Part shown: positions 28,450 to 37,225 of the stretch, in pieces
Layout: every line of letters begins with the position of its first letter
How positions within the stretch are numbered: the stretch's first letter is position 1
Assembly (NCBI RefSeq): GCF_018905915.1
Contig: NZ_CP064782.1
Location: 1,240,001-1,304,000, forward strand
From: Azospira inquinata
GTDB lineage: Bacteria > Pseudomonadota > Gammaproteobacteria > Burkholderiales > Rhodocyclaceae
DNA length: 64,000 bases
Direction of reading: 5' to 3'
Program-made: the position numbers and the translations under genes
Notes under the pieces: generated by a model
The model's database searches: none
What the model saw: the letters and a program-made list of their open reading frames with translations, nothing else
Told to the model about the DNA's origin: nothing

Positions 28450-28764
28450 ATGAAAGCTATTTACGTATCCCTGCTGGCCGCCGCCGGCATCCTGGCTGCT
28501 GGCGCCGCCCAAGCCGCTGATGAAACCGCCCTGGCCCAAAAGAGTGGCTGTCTGGCCTGCCACGCCGTTGACCACAAGGTCGTCGGCCCGGCCTACAAGG
28601 ACGTCGCCAAGAAGTACGCCGGTAACAAGGCCATGGTCGGCAAGCTGGCCGACAAGGTCATGAAGGGCGGCGCCGGTGTCTGGGGTCAAGTTCCCATGCC
28701 CCCCAACAACGTGAGCAAGGCCGATGCCACCAAGCTGGTGACCTGGGTGCTGAGCCTGAAGTAA
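28450..28764 (+). CDS. Periplasmic class I cytochrome c (c-551/c-552 type)
   Basis: A 104-residue secreted cytochrome. Signal peptide residues 1-22 (cleavage after AAQA). The heme-binding motif C34-LA-C37-H38 is near the new N-terminus, and the sixth ligand is M84 in QVPMPPNN. The ~82-residue mature size and VVGPAYKDVAKKY fit the small c8/c551 donors of nitrite reductase and cytochrome cd1 or oxidases. GGAG lies upstream of the ATG, it has its own terminator, and probably its own promoter. Confidence 0.92.
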   Translation: MKAIYVSLLAAAGILAAGAAQAADETALAQKSGCLACHAVDHKVVGPAYKDVAKKYAGNKAMVGKLADKVMKGGAGVWGQVPMPPNNVSKADATKLVTWVLSLK

Positions 28765-28779
28765 GGCGCTCCGCCAAGA

Positions 28780-28808
28780 AAAAAACCGACCCCCGGGTCG
28801 GTTTTTTT
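28780..28808 (+). terminator. Intrinsic terminator after cytochrome c
   Basis: CCGACC/GGTCGG stem (28786-28791 with 28796-28801) flanked by an A run and a seven-T run. Between 28809 and 29004 I see nothing recognisable. Confidence 0.88.
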
Positions 28809-29004
28809 CTGCCCGCCGTTTTCCTCCGGCTCCGCCCGTCCTTTGGGCGCCCATGCCCCAAGGGGAGGCATTGGGGGGATAAAAAGCCCGTTTTTCCCCC
28901 CGTCTTCACCTCGATCCGCCCCACTCTGGTGCCTTTTTCCCCAGCCCCCTGCCGGGCCCCGGGCGAAAGCTTCCTGGCGGCTTGAAGGGAGCGCCGATTG
29001 GCGG

Positions 29005-29034
29005 TTGACAGGGGCTTTCACCGGCCACCAAAAT
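29005..29034 (+). promoter_or_regulatory. Promoter of the liv operon
   Basis: Perfect TTGACA (29005-29010), 18-base spacer, CAAAAT (29029-29034); start about 35 bases before the livJ ATG. Confidence 0.5.
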
Positions 29035-29075
29035 CAATGCCCATGCGTTACGCCCCCCTTTTCAGGAGATAGCCC

Positions 29076-30272
29076 ATGTCTTCCCCCCGTCCCGGTACCG
29101 CCCTCTTGGCCATGGCCGCCGCCCTGGCCCTGGTCGGTTGCAGCAACAAGGACAGCAGCGCCCCCGCCCCAGGCAGCTCCACCGGTTCCGGGGAAAGAAC
29201 GGTCCTCATCGGCCACGCCGCCCCCCTCACCGGGCCCCAGTCCCATCTGGGCAAAGACAATGAATACGGCGCCAAGCTGGCCATTGAGGAACTCAACGCC
29301 CAGAACCTCACCATCGGCGGCCAGAAAGTCCATTTTGAACTCCAGTCCGAGGACGACCAGGCGGACCCGAAACAGGGCACCATCGTCGCCCAGAAGTTCG
29401 TGGACGCTAAGGTGAACGGGGTCATCGGCCACCTCAATTCGGGCACCACCATGCCCGCCTCCAAGATTTACGCCGATGCGGGCATTCCGGAAATCTCCGG
29501 CTCCTCCACCACCCCGGCCTATACCAAGCAGGGCTTTAAGACCGCCTTCCGGGTCATGGCCAATGACGAGCAGCAGGGCCGGGCCCTGGGCACCTACGCC
29601 ACCCACCAGCTGGGGGCCAAGAAAATCGCCATCGTGGATGACGCCACCGCCTATGGCCGGGGCCAGGCGGACGAATTTGAAAAGGGTGCCAAGGCAGGCG
29701 GCGCCACCATCGTCACCCGGGAATACACCAACGATAAGGCCACGGACTTCAAGGCCATTCTCACCAAAATCAAATCCACCCAGCCGGACCTGATTTTCTT
29801 CGGCGGCATGGACGCCCAGGGCGGCCCCATGGCCAAGCAGCTGAAGGAACTGGGCCTGACCGCCAAGTTCCTCACCGGGGACGGGGGCTGCACCCCGGAA
29901 TTCATCAAGCTGGGGGGCGCCGCCACGGAAGGCCAGTATTGCTCCCTGCCCGGGGTGCCCCTGGACAAGATGCCCGGCGGCCCGGCCTTCCGGGCCAAGT
30001 ACGAAGCCAAGTTCAAGTCCCAGATCCAGCTCTACGGCCCCTATGTGTACGATGCCGTGATGGTGCTGGTGGATGCCATGAAGCGGGCCAATTCGGTGGA
30101 ACCGGCCAAGTATCTGCCGGAAATCGGCAAGACCGACTACCCGGGGGTCTCCGCCCGCATCCAGTTTGACGCCAAGGGGGACCTGAAGGACGGGGCCATT
30201 TCCTTCTATCAGGCCCGCGCCGGCAAGTGGGTCTTCCAGGAAACCCTGGGTACCACCAGCGCCCAACCTTAA
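29076..30272 (+). CDS. livJ: Branched-chain amino acid ABC transporter, substrate-binding lipoprotein
   Basis: A 398-residue periplasmic binding protein. A lipoprotein signal ends in the lipobox LVGC (C22), so the mature protein is probably membrane-tethered. A Ser/Pro/Gly linker leads into a LivJ-type two-lobed domain: VLIGHAAPLTGPQSHLGKDN, then HLNSGTTMPASKIY and DDATAYGRGQADEFEKGA. It delivers Leu/Ile/Val or related amides to LivHM. First gene of a complete five-gene operon. Exact substrate cannot be fixed from sequence, as this family includes urea and amide binders. Confidence 0.92.
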   Translation: MSSPRPGTALLAMAAALALVGCSNKDSSAPAPGSSTGSGERTVLIGHAAPLTGPQSHLGKDNEYGAKLAIEELNAQNLTIGGQKVHFELQSEDDQADPKQGTIVAQKFVDAKVNGVIGHLNSGTTMPASKIYADAGIPEISGSSTTPAYTKQGFKTAFRVMANDEQQGRALGTYATHQLGAKKIAIVDDATAYGRGQADEFEKGAKAGGATIVTREYTNDKATDFKAILTKIKSTQPDLIFFGGMDAQGGPMAKQLKELGLTAKFLTGDGGCTPEFIKLGGAATEGQYCSLPGVPLDKMPGGPAFRAKYEAKFKSQIQLYGPYVYDAVMVLVDAMKRANSVEPAKYLPEIGKTDYPGVSARIQFDAKGDLKDGAISFYQARAGKWVFQETLGTTSAQP

Positions 30273-30337
30273 CCAGGAAACGGCCCGACCGCTGGACGGC
30301 GCCCCCGGGCGCCGTCCCCTTGTCAGGCCCACGAGTC

Positions 30338-31261
30338 ATGGACATCTTTCTGCAACAAGTCATCAACGGCCTGGTTCTGGGGAGCATCTACGCCCTGGTG
30401 GCCCTGGGCTACACCATGGTGTACGGCATCATGGGCCTGATCAACTTCGCCCACGGGGAAGTGGTCATGATCGGCGCCCTCACCTCCCTCACGGTCATCG
30501 ACCTGCTGGCCAATTCCGGCCTGCCCGGCCCCATCCGGGCCCTGATCGGTCTGGCCGCCGCCATCCCGGTGTGCATGGTGGTGGGCTACCTGATGGAGCG
30601 CATCGCCTACCGGCCCCTGCGCAAGGCGCCCCGGCTGGCGCCCCTGATCACCGCCATCGGCGTCTCCATCGTCTTGCAAAACCTGGCCATGATGATCTGG
30701 GGCCGGGATTACCACGCCTTCCCTCCCATTTTCCCCGCCAGCCAGCATCTGGTCCTGGGGGCCACCTTCAGCGATTTGCAGGTGCTCATCGTGGTAGCGG
30801 CAGCGGCCATGATGGGAGGCCTGCTCCTGCTCATTAACCGTACCCGCCTGGGCCGGGCCATGCGGGCCACGGCGGAAAATCCCCAGATCGCCCAGCTCAT
30901 GGGGGTGAATGTGAACCACATCATTTCCCTCACCTTCCTCATCGGCTCCGCCCTGGCCGCCGTGGCCGGGCTCATGGTCAGCGCCAATTACTCCATCGCC
31001 CACTACTACATGGGCTTTATCCTGGGTATGAAAGCCTTTACCGCCGCCGTCCTGGGGGGCATCGGCAATCTGGCCGGGGCCATGATCGGCGGTATTCTCC
31101 TGGGGCTCATCGAATCCCTGGGGGCGGGCTATATCGGCGACCTCACCGGCGGGGTGCTGGGCTCCAATTACCAGGATGTGTTCGCCTTCTTCGTCCTGAT
31201 TCTGGTGCTCATCTTCCGTCCCTCCGGCCTGGTGGGGGAAAAAGTGGCGGAGCGGGCATGA
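30338..31261 (+). CDS. livH: Branched-chain amino acid ABC transporter permease LivH
   Basis: A 307-residue permease with about eight TM helices. It opens with the family wording QQVINGLVLGSIYALVALGY and TMVYGIMGLINFAHGEV. The EAA-like cytoplasmic loop is TRLGRAMRATAENPQIAQLMG, and the end is LILVLIFRPSGLVG. ATG 30338 is chosen because it gives the conserved start. It sits 65 bases after livJ and 97 before livM. Confidence 0.93.
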   Translation: MDIFLQQVINGLVLGSIYALVALGYTMVYGIMGLINFAHGEVVMIGALTSLTVIDLLANSGLPGPIRALIGLAAAIPVCMVVGYLMERIAYRPLRKAPRLAPLITAIGVSIVLQNLAMMIWGRDYHAFPPIFPASQHLVLGATFSDLQVLIVVAAAAMMGGLLLLINRTRLGRAMRATAENPQIAQLMGVNVNHIISLTFLIGSALAAVAGLMVSANYSIAHYYMGFILGMKAFTAAVLGGIGNLAGAMIGGILLGLIESLGAGYIGDLTGGVLGSNYQDVFAFFVLILVLIFRPSGLVGEKVAERA

Positions 31262-31358
31262 ACCGGCCCCTTGCTCCCGCCGCCCCGGCCCGGTTTCTGG
31301 GCCACCCGACCCCTTTTGTCCCACCTAGCGGCCTCCCTTCCCTAAAGGATTTCCGGCC

Positions 31359-32465
31359 ATGAACTGGCAGACCTTCAAACAAGACCGGCGCAGCCTCTGG
31401 CTGGGTTATGGCCTCCTGGCCGTGGCCCTGGCGGTGCTGCCCTTTGCCGTGGGGGCCGGGCTGGGCAACGCCTGGCTGCGCACCCTGAATTTCGCCCTGC
31501 TCTACATCATGCTGGCCCTGGGCCTGAATATCGTGGTGGGCTTTGCCGGGCTCCTGGACATGGGCTACATCGCCTTTTACGCCGTGGGAGCCTATCTCTA
31601 CGCCCTGCTGGCCAGCCCCCACCTGGGCAATGCCTTCCCCGCCCTGTTCCCCGGCGGCCTGCACTGGCCAGTGTGGGCCATCATTCCCCTGGGGGCCGGG
31701 GTGGCCGGGCTGTTCGGCCTGCTCCTGGGGGCCCCCACCCTGCGCCTGCGGGGGGATTACCTGGCCATCGTCACCCTGGGTTTCGGGGAAATCATCCGGA
31801 TTTTCATGAACAACCTGAGCGCCCCCATCAACATCACCAACGGGCCCCAGGGCATTTCCAGCATCGACCCCTTCCATCTGGGGGACCTGACCCTGGCCAA
31901 GCCCATTGCCGTGGCCGGGCTGGAGCTACCGTCCCTGCACGCCTACTACTACCTGTTCCTGGCCCTGGCCCTGGTGATCATTTTCATCACCGTGCGCCTG
32001 GAAGATTCCCGCATTGGCCGGGCCTGGGTGGCCATTCGGGAAGATGAGGTGGCGGCCAAGGCCTGCGGCATCAACACCCGCAACATCAAGCTCCTGGCCT
32101 TTGCCATGGGGGCCACCTTCGGCGGCGTGGCCGGGGGCCTGTTCGCCAGCTTCCAGGGCTTTGTCAGCCCCGAATCCTTCGGTCTCATGGAATCGGTCAT
32201 GGTGCTGTGCATGGTGGTGCTGGGGGGCATGGGCCACATTCCCGGAGTCATCTTCGGCGGCGTCCTGCTCACCATCCTCCCCGAGCTGTTCCGCCATGCG
32301 GCGGCCCCCATGCAGCAGGCCCTCTTCGGCCATGTGGTGGTGGATCCGGAAAGTCTGCGCATGCTGCTCTTCGGCCTGGCCCTGATTGTGGTCATGCTCT
32401 ACCGACCCGCCGGGCTCTGGCCCTCCGCCACCCGGCGCCGGGAACTGAAGGGAGGGGCCCAATGA
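31359..32465 (+). CDS. livM: Branched-chain amino acid ABC transporter permease LivM
   Basis: A 368-residue permease partner of LivH with around ten hydrophobic segments. Typical features: LNFALLYIMLALGLNIVVGF, AGLLDMGYIAFYAVGAY, LRGDYLAIVTLGFGEIIRI, and the ATPase-contacting loop IGRAWVAIREDEVAAKACGI. Its stop overlaps the livG start (ATGA), which keeps permease and ATPase levels linked. Confidence 0.93.
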   Translation: MNWQTFKQDRRSLWLGYGLLAVALAVLPFAVGAGLGNAWLRTLNFALLYIMLALGLNIVVGFAGLLDMGYIAFYAVGAYLYALLASPHLGNAFPALFPGGLHWPVWAIIPLGAGVAGLFGLLLGAPTLRLRGDYLAIVTLGFGEIIRIFMNNLSAPINITNGPQGISSIDPFHLGDLTLAKPIAVAGLELPSLHAYYYLFLALALVIIFITVRLEDSRIGRAWVAIREDEVAAKACGINTRNIKLLAFAMGATFGGVAGGLFASFQGFVSPESFGLMESVMVLCMVVLGGMGHIPGVIFGGVLLTILPELFRHAAAPMQQALFGHVVVDPESLRMLLFGLALIVVMLYRPAGLWPSATRRRELKGGAQ

Positions 32466-33265
32466 GCGCCGCTCCCCTGCTCCTGGAAGCCTGCCAGATC
32501 AGCCGCCGCTTTGGCGGCGTCCAGGCCCTGAAAGATGTCTCCCTGACCATCCGGCAAGGGGAAATTTACGGGCTCATCGGCCCCAACGGGGCGGGCAAGA
32601 CCACTTTCTTCAACTGCCTCACCGGCCTTTACGTGCCCAGCGGAGGCAGCCTGAACTTTGACGGCGCCCCCCTGAAAGCCGCCGCCCCCCAGCAGGCGGC
32701 CCAGCGGGGCATCGCCCGGACTTTCCAGAACATCCGCCTCTTCGCCAATATGACGGCCCTGGAAAATGTTATGGTGGGGCGTCACCTGCGCACCCGCACC
32801 GGGGTCATCGGCGCCATTCTCCGCACTCCGGGGGCCCGGGCCGAGGAACGGGCCATTCAGCGCCGGGCGGAGGAACTGCTCCATTACGTGGGCATCGCCG
32901 ACCGGGCTCAGGATCTGGCCAAGCACCTGTCCTACGGGGACCAGCGTCGCCTGGAAATCGCCCGGGCCCTGGCCACGGAGCCCAAGCTCCTGGCCCTGGA
33001 TGAGCCCGCCGCCGGCATGAACGGGGCGGAAACCCTGGAGTTGCGTCAATTGATTGAAGGTATCCGACGGGACGGGGTAACCGTGCTGCTCATCGAACAC
33101 GACATGAAACTGGTGATGGGACTCTGCGACCGGGTGGCGGTCCTGGATTACGGCAGCAAGATTTGCGAAGACATCCCGGCGGCGGTGCAGCGGGACCCCC
33201 GGGTGATCGCCGCCTACCTGGGGGGTGATGCCCCCGCCGCCCCGGAGGAGACCGGCCATGAGTGA
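32462..33265 (+). CDS. livG: Branched-chain amino acid ABC transporter ATPase LivG
   Basis: A 267-residue ABC ATPase. Walker A GPNGAGKTTFFN, Q-loop region RTFQNIRLF, signature LSYGDQRRLEIARAL (LSYG variant typical of LivG), Walker B LLALDEPAAGMN, switch His in LLIEHDMKLVM. The inserted loop AVLRTPGARAEERA-like region between Q-loop and signature is also typical of LivG. It pairs with LivF under LivHM. Overlaps livF by eight bases. Confidence 0.94.
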   Translation: MSAAPLLLEACQISRRFGGVQALKDVSLTIRQGEIYGLIGPNGAGKTTFFNCLTGLYVPSGGSLNFDGAPLKAAAPQQAAQRGIARTFQNIRLFANMTALENVMVGRHLRTRTGVIGAILRTPGARAEERAIQRRAEELLHYVGIADRAQDLAKHLSYGDQRRLEIARALATEPKLLALDEPAAGMNGAETLELRQLIEGIRRDGVTVLLIEHDMKLVMGLCDRVAVLDYGSKICEDIPAAVQRDPRVIAAYLGGDAPAAPEETGHE

Positions 33266-33974
33266 AGCCCTGCTCATCGCGGAAGGTCTGCGCATCGCCT
33301 ACGGCGGCATTCAGGCAGTCAAAGGCATCACCTTCCACATTAATCCGGGGGAAACCGTAGCCCTGATCGGCGCCAACGGGGCGGGCAAGACTTCCACCCT
33401 GAAGGCCCTGGCCCGGCAACTGGACCCGGCGGGGGGCAGCATCCGCTACCGGGGCCAGGAAATCAGCCGCCTGCCGCCCCACGACGTAATCCGCACCGGC
33501 ATCGCCCTGGTGCCGGAAGGCCGGGGCACCTTCGCCCGCCTGACGGTCACGGAAAACCTGGAAATGGGCGCCTACAGCCGCAATCAGCCCCGGGAAGCAG
33601 CCCAGGACATGGAGCGCATTTTCACCCTCCTGCCCCGGCTCAAAGAACGGCGCCACCAGCTGGCCGGCACCCTGTCCGGAGGGGAGCAGCAGATGCTGGC
33701 CATGGGCCGGGCCCTCATGGGCCGTCCCCAGCTCCTGCTCCTGGACGAGCCCTCCATGGGCTTAGCGCCCCTCATGGTGCAGAAGGTTTTTGAGGTGGTG
33801 AAGGAAGTGGCGGGCCAGGGCATGACCATTCTGCTGGTGGAACAGAACGCCCGCCTAGCCCTGGAGGTGAGCCAGCGGGGCTATGTGATGGAATCGGGCC
33901 AGATCACCCTCCAGGACGAGGCCCGGGCCCTGCTCCACAATCCCCGGGTCCAGGCCGCCTACCTGGGTGAATAG
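33258..33974 (+). CDS. livF: Branched-chain amino acid ABC transporter ATPase LivF
   Basis: A 238-residue ABC ATPase, the usual LivF length. Walker A GANGAGKTSTLK, LVPEGRGTFARLTVTENLEMG after the Q loop, signature LSGGEQQMLAMGRAL, Walker B LLLLDEPSMGLAP, and the switch region LLVEQNARLALE. Last gene of the operon. A short GC hairpin lies in the 34-base gap to the convergent HDOD gene. Confidence 0.94.
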   Translation: MSEALLIAEGLRIAYGGIQAVKGITFHINPGETVALIGANGAGKTSTLKALARQLDPAGGSIRYRGQEISRLPPHDVIRTGIALVPEGRGTFARLTVTENLEMGAYSRNQPREAAQDMERIFTLLPRLKERRHQLAGTLSGGEQQMLAMGRALMGRPQLLLLDEPSMGLAPLMVQKVFEVVKEVAGQGMTILLVEQNARLALEVSQRGYVMESGQITLQDEARALLHNPRVQAAYLGE

Positions 33975-33984
33975 GGTCGGGGAT

Positions 33985-34002
33985 TCGCCCCATTCGGGGC
34001 GA
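33985..34002. terminator. Hairpin between convergent livF and HDOD genes
   Basis: TCGCCCC/GGGGCGA around ATTC. No T run on either side, so termination strength is doubtful. Confidence 0.35.
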
Positions 34003-34008
34003 CCTGCC

Positions 34009-35178
34009 CTATTCCATCTTATCCGCGAAGCTCAGGGCTTCCAGGTGGGCCCGATTCACGTCGTCCGCCTTTAAGCCCAGCATGGCCGCCGAGGCCGCCA
34101 GGCCTTCCCCGTCCAGGGCTTCCGTGGCCAGGGCCAGATCGTAGAAGGGCTGGTAGATGCCGCCCCGCCCCAGCAACAGGTCGGTAATGGTCTCGGGCAG
34201 GTGCATGGCTTCCAGCACCTGATCCATGGGCACCCCCAGCATGTGGTCCAGGAGGGAAAAGGCTCCGGCGATGAAAAGGTTGTCGTATTCCGCCCGATCC
34301 ACCAGGCCGTGGCCCAGGGTTTCCATGAGCCGGCCCCGGGTCAGGGCGGTGTGCATCATGGCCGGCGCCATGGGGTCCTTGGAGGCGGTAACCAGGAGCA
34401 GGGACAGCCACTTGTTGAGCTTGTCGTAGCCGAGAATAGTCACCGCGTGCTTGAAGGACTGGATTTCACAGGACAGGCCAAAGCCCACCGAATTGATGTA
34501 GCGCAGCAGCTTGTAGGAAAGGGCCACGTCCTGCTTCAAGGCCGTCTCGATCTTGGCCACATCCTCGTTGTTCCGCACCAGATTGAGCACCCGGATGATG
34601 TGGGCGTGGCTGGGGTTGAGACTCTTGCCCGCGGGCACGGTGAGGCGCTTGAAAAACCAGCCGGAGGCGGCGGATACGCCGCTATCCATGGCCGCCTGGA
34701 ATTCCTGGGGGGTATCCGTATTAAAGGCCAGGGGAATGCCGAAGGCCTTGGTTTTGGCCACCAGCCCGGAAATTTGGGCCGGGGAATAGCTGTCCACATC
34801 AAAGCCGATGAAACGGAAGGGCAGGCCGGACGCCAGGTTATCCGCTCCGTCCTCGCCAAAATCCAGGCTCAGGGCGCAGGGATGGGCCTGTAATTCTGCC
34901 CGCAGGGCCCCGTCCCCGTTCCCCAGGGCATAGGGGGGAATTTCCAGCACGGTGTTTTCCGGCGGCGCCCAGAGCAGGAGATCCGGCCCCAGAGGCGCGC
35001 CAGCGCTGATAAACACGGACTTTTCCCCCTGGGGCCAGACCTCGGCCAGGGCGGTGAGGGCCGCGGCGGCGGCGGACATATCTCCCTGGGGATCGGGGAA
35101 ATTGAGCCGGAAGCGGTTGGCGATAATTTTGCCCTGGCGGTTAAGCACGGGCTGGCGGGACAGAAAAACCTCAGGCAT
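34009..35178 (-). CDS. HDOD-domain signalling protein with degenerate EAL-like N-terminus (YuxH type)
   Basis: A 389-residue cytoplasmic protein. It opens MPEVFLSRQPVLNRQG, the usual start of EAL-HDOD proteins, but the region to ~180 has no EAL or metal-binding motif, so c-di-GMP hydrolysis is unlikely. Residues ~190-385 form an HDOD domain (LLRYINSVGFGLSCEIQSFK, AVTILGYDKLNKWLSLLL, LFIAGAFSLLDHML), an HD-like fold without the catalytic HD pair. GGAGG precedes ATG 35178. Such proteins act in signalling and surface behaviour; partners are unknown. The next gene upstream on this strand is 22 bases away, so it is probably co-transcribed. Confidence 0.82.
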   Translation of the reverse strand: MPEVFLSRQPVLNRQGKIIANRFRLNFPDPQGDMSAAAAALTALAEVWPQGEKSVFISAGAPLGPDLLLWAPPENTVLEIPPYALGNGDGALRAELQAHPCALSLDFGEDGADNLASGLPFRFIGFDVDSYSPAQISGLVAKTKAFGIPLAFNTDTPQEFQAAMDSGVSAASGWFFKRLTVPAGKSLNPSHAHIIRVLNLVRNNEDVAKIETALKQDVALSYKLLRYINSVGFGLSCEIQSFKHAVTILGYDKLNKWLSLLLVTASKDPMAPAMMHTALTRGRLMETLGHGLVDRAEYDNLFIAGAFSLLDHMLGVPMDQVLEAMHLPETITDLLLGRGGIYQPFYDLALATEALDGEGLAASAAMLGLKADDVNRAHLEALSFADKME

Positions 35179-35200
35179 GACGCCTCCAAAGGCGGTCGAT

Positions 35201-36214
35201 TCAGGCGGAAAAGGTGAAGGAATCGGCGAAAAATTCCGTTTCAGGCAGGGCGCAGCGACTAGCAAAATCCCGCCGGGCCGAGTCGATCATGGCGGGCGCC
35301 CCGCAGGCATAGACCTGGAAGCCGGACAGGTCGGGAAAATCGGCCATCACCGCCTCGTGGACGAAGCCGGTGCGGCCGCTCCAACCGTCTTCCGGCGCCG
35401 GGTCGGAAAGCACGGGCACGTAGTGGATATGGCCATGGTCCGCCGCCCACTGGCGGGGCAAGGCGTCCATATACAGCCCGGCCCGGTTCCGGTTACCCCA
35501 GTAGATGTACAGGGGCCGTTGGTCCCCTTCCCTCAGGGCGTGCTCCACCAGGGCCTTGATGGGGGCGAAGCCCGTGCCCCCCGCCAGAAGAATGGCGGGC
35601 TTAGGGGAGTCTTCCCGCAGAAAGAAGGTGCCGTGGGGGCCGTTGAAGCGGAGGATGTCCCGCTCCTTCATGGTCTCAAACACCTGGGTGGTGAACAGGC
35701 CGCCGGGCACCAGGCGCACATGGAGCTGGAGCAGGTTGTCGTCCCGGGGCCCGTTTGCCAGGGAAAAGCTGCGCCGCTTGCCGTCCTTGAGCAGAATGTC
35801 GATGTACTGGCCGGCCAGGAACTGGAGCCGTTCGCTGGCGGGCAGGCGCAGATGGAGCACCATCACGTCCGGGGCCAGTTTTTCCATTTTTTCCACCCGG
35901 GCGGGCAGGGTTTTTACCGGAATATCTTCCTGGGAGCGCACTTCCCGGCATTCCACGGTGAGGTCGCTCTGGGCCTTGGCACAGCAGAAGAGCACCAGCC
36001 CCTGGGCCTGTTCCGCCTCGGTAAGGGCGTGGGGCTGGAAAGCCCCCAGTTCCACCTCACCGCACAGCACCTTGCCCTTGCAGGCGCCACAGGCCCCGTT
36101 GCGGCAGCCGTAGGGCATCACCAGGCCCTGGCGCAGGGCCGCATCCAGGAGGCTCTCCTCCCCTTCCGCCGTAAATTGATGTTTGCTGGGTTCAATGCTG
36201 ACCTTGAAGCTCAT
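35201..36214 (-). CDS. Ferredoxin-type NAD(P)H reductase (CDP-6-deoxy-delta-3,4-glucoseen reductase-like)
   Basis: A 337-residue electron-transfer flavoprotein. Residues 1-90 are a plant-type 2Fe-2S domain with C37-x4-C42-x2-C45 and a late Cys at 77/78 (LFCCAK). Then an FAD-binding barrel (RRSFSLANGP, the R-x-x-S FAD motif) and an NAD(P) domain (ILLAGGTGFAPIKAL, YACGAPAMID). The annotation as AscD-like comes from this order, which is shared with many oxygenase reductases. No oxygenase gene is adjacent, so the electron acceptor is unknown. ATG 36214 has an AGGA upstream. Confidence 0.85.
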   Translation of the reverse strand: MSFKVSIEPSKHQFTAEGEESLLDAALRQGLVMPYGCRNGACGACKGKVLCGEVELGAFQPHALTEAEQAQGLVLFCCAKAQSDLTVECREVRSQEDIPVKTLPARVEKMEKLAPDVMVLHLRLPASERLQFLAGQYIDILLKDGKRRSFSLANGPRDDNLLQLHVRLVPGGLFTTQVFETMKERDILRFNGPHGTFFLREDSPKPAILLAGGTGFAPIKALVEHALREGDQRPLYIYWGNRNRAGLYMDALPRQWAADHGHIHYVPVLSDPAPEDGWSGRTGFVHEAVMADFPDLSGFQVYACGAPAMIDSARRDFASRCALPETEFFADSFTFSA

Positions 36215-36292
36215 TTCCCGTCCTATTCCCCATGGAGGTTGCCCTGCCCCCGTCCCGCCTACCCGACCGAAGAAGTCGGATAAAATCGGGGG

Positions 36293-37177
36293 GTGCAAAA
36301 ATTATTGATCGTGGGCTGCGGCGACGTGGCCCAACGGGCCCTGCCCCTGCTCCTCCCACGTTACCGCATCTATGCCCTGGTCCGCCGGCCGGAGCAGGCC
36401 GACGCCTGGCGCCAGCCCGGCGTGACGCCGATTCTGGCGGACCTGGACCACCCGGCCAGTCTGCAGCGCCTGGCCGGACTGGCCGACCTGGTGCTGCACC
36501 TGGCCCCGCCGCCCAACCGGGGCGCGGTGGACACCCGCACCCGGCACTTGCTGGCGGCATTGGCTCGGGGAAAAAGTCTACCACAGCGTCTCACCTACAT
36601 CAGTACCACGGGAATCTACGGAGATTGCCGTGGGGCCTGGGTTTCCGAGACCCGGCCAGGGGCTCCGGCAACGGCCCGGGGACAACGCCGTCTGGATGGG
36701 GAAAAGCAGTTGCGCGCCTGGGGAGCCCGCACCGGGGTAACCGTGACCATTCTCCGCGCCCCGGGTATCTACGCCGCCGAGCGCCTGCCCCGGGAACGAC
36801 TGGCGGCGGGGACCCCGGCCCTGCGCCCGGAGGATGACGTCTTCACCAACCACATCCACGGGGACGATCTGGCCGGGCTCTGCGCCCTGGCCCTGCGCCG
36901 GGGCGGCGCCAACCGCTGCTACAACGCCTGCGACGACGGCCAGCTCACCATGGGGGACTATTTCACCCTGGTGGCCCGCCACCTGGGCCTGCCTCCGCCC
37001 CCCCGCATTTCCCGGCAGGAGGCAGAACAGCGCCTCTCCCCCCTGCTCCTGTCCTTCATGAGCGAATCCCGGCGCCTCTCCAACCAGCGCATCAAGACCG
37101 AACTGGGTTACCGCCTGCGTTACCCGGACGTCTCCCAGGGATTGGTCGGTCTGGGGCACAATACGCCCCTGGCCTGA
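36293..37177 (+). CDS. NAD(P)-binding epimerase/dehydratase-like protein (YeeZ type)
   Basis: A 294-residue Rossmann protein with a GTG start. Glycine motif LLIVGCGDVAQRAL binds the dinucleotide; YISTTGIYGDCRGAWVSE carries the SDR-like Ser/Tyr region; RAPGIYAAERLP and FTNHIHGDDLAGLC are typical of extended SDR/NAD-dependent epimerases. Substrate unknown. A TAAAAT at 36281-36286 lies only six bases before the GTG, so the transcript could be nearly leaderless, though a G run before the start may serve as Shine-Dalgarno if a promoter lies further up. Divergent from the reductase across 78 bases. Confidence 0.82.
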   Translation: MQKLLIVGCGDVAQRALPLLLPRYRIYALVRRPEQADAWRQPGVTPILADLDHPASLQRLAGLADLVLHLAPPPNRGAVDTRTRHLLAALARGKSLPQRLTYISTTGIYGDCRGAWVSETRPGAPATARGQRRLDGEKQLRAWGARTGVTVTILRAPGIYAAERLPRERLAAGTPALRPEDDVFTNHIHGDDLAGLCALALRRGGANRCYNACDDGQLTMGDYFTLVARHLGLPPPPRISRQEAEQRLSPLLLSFMSESRRLSNQRIKTELGYRLRYPDVSQGLVGLGHNTPLA

Positions 37178-37225
37178 TGGCCGGACCCGCCGTCCTGCCG
37201 CCCCCACCGCCTTCTGGAGCCCTTC

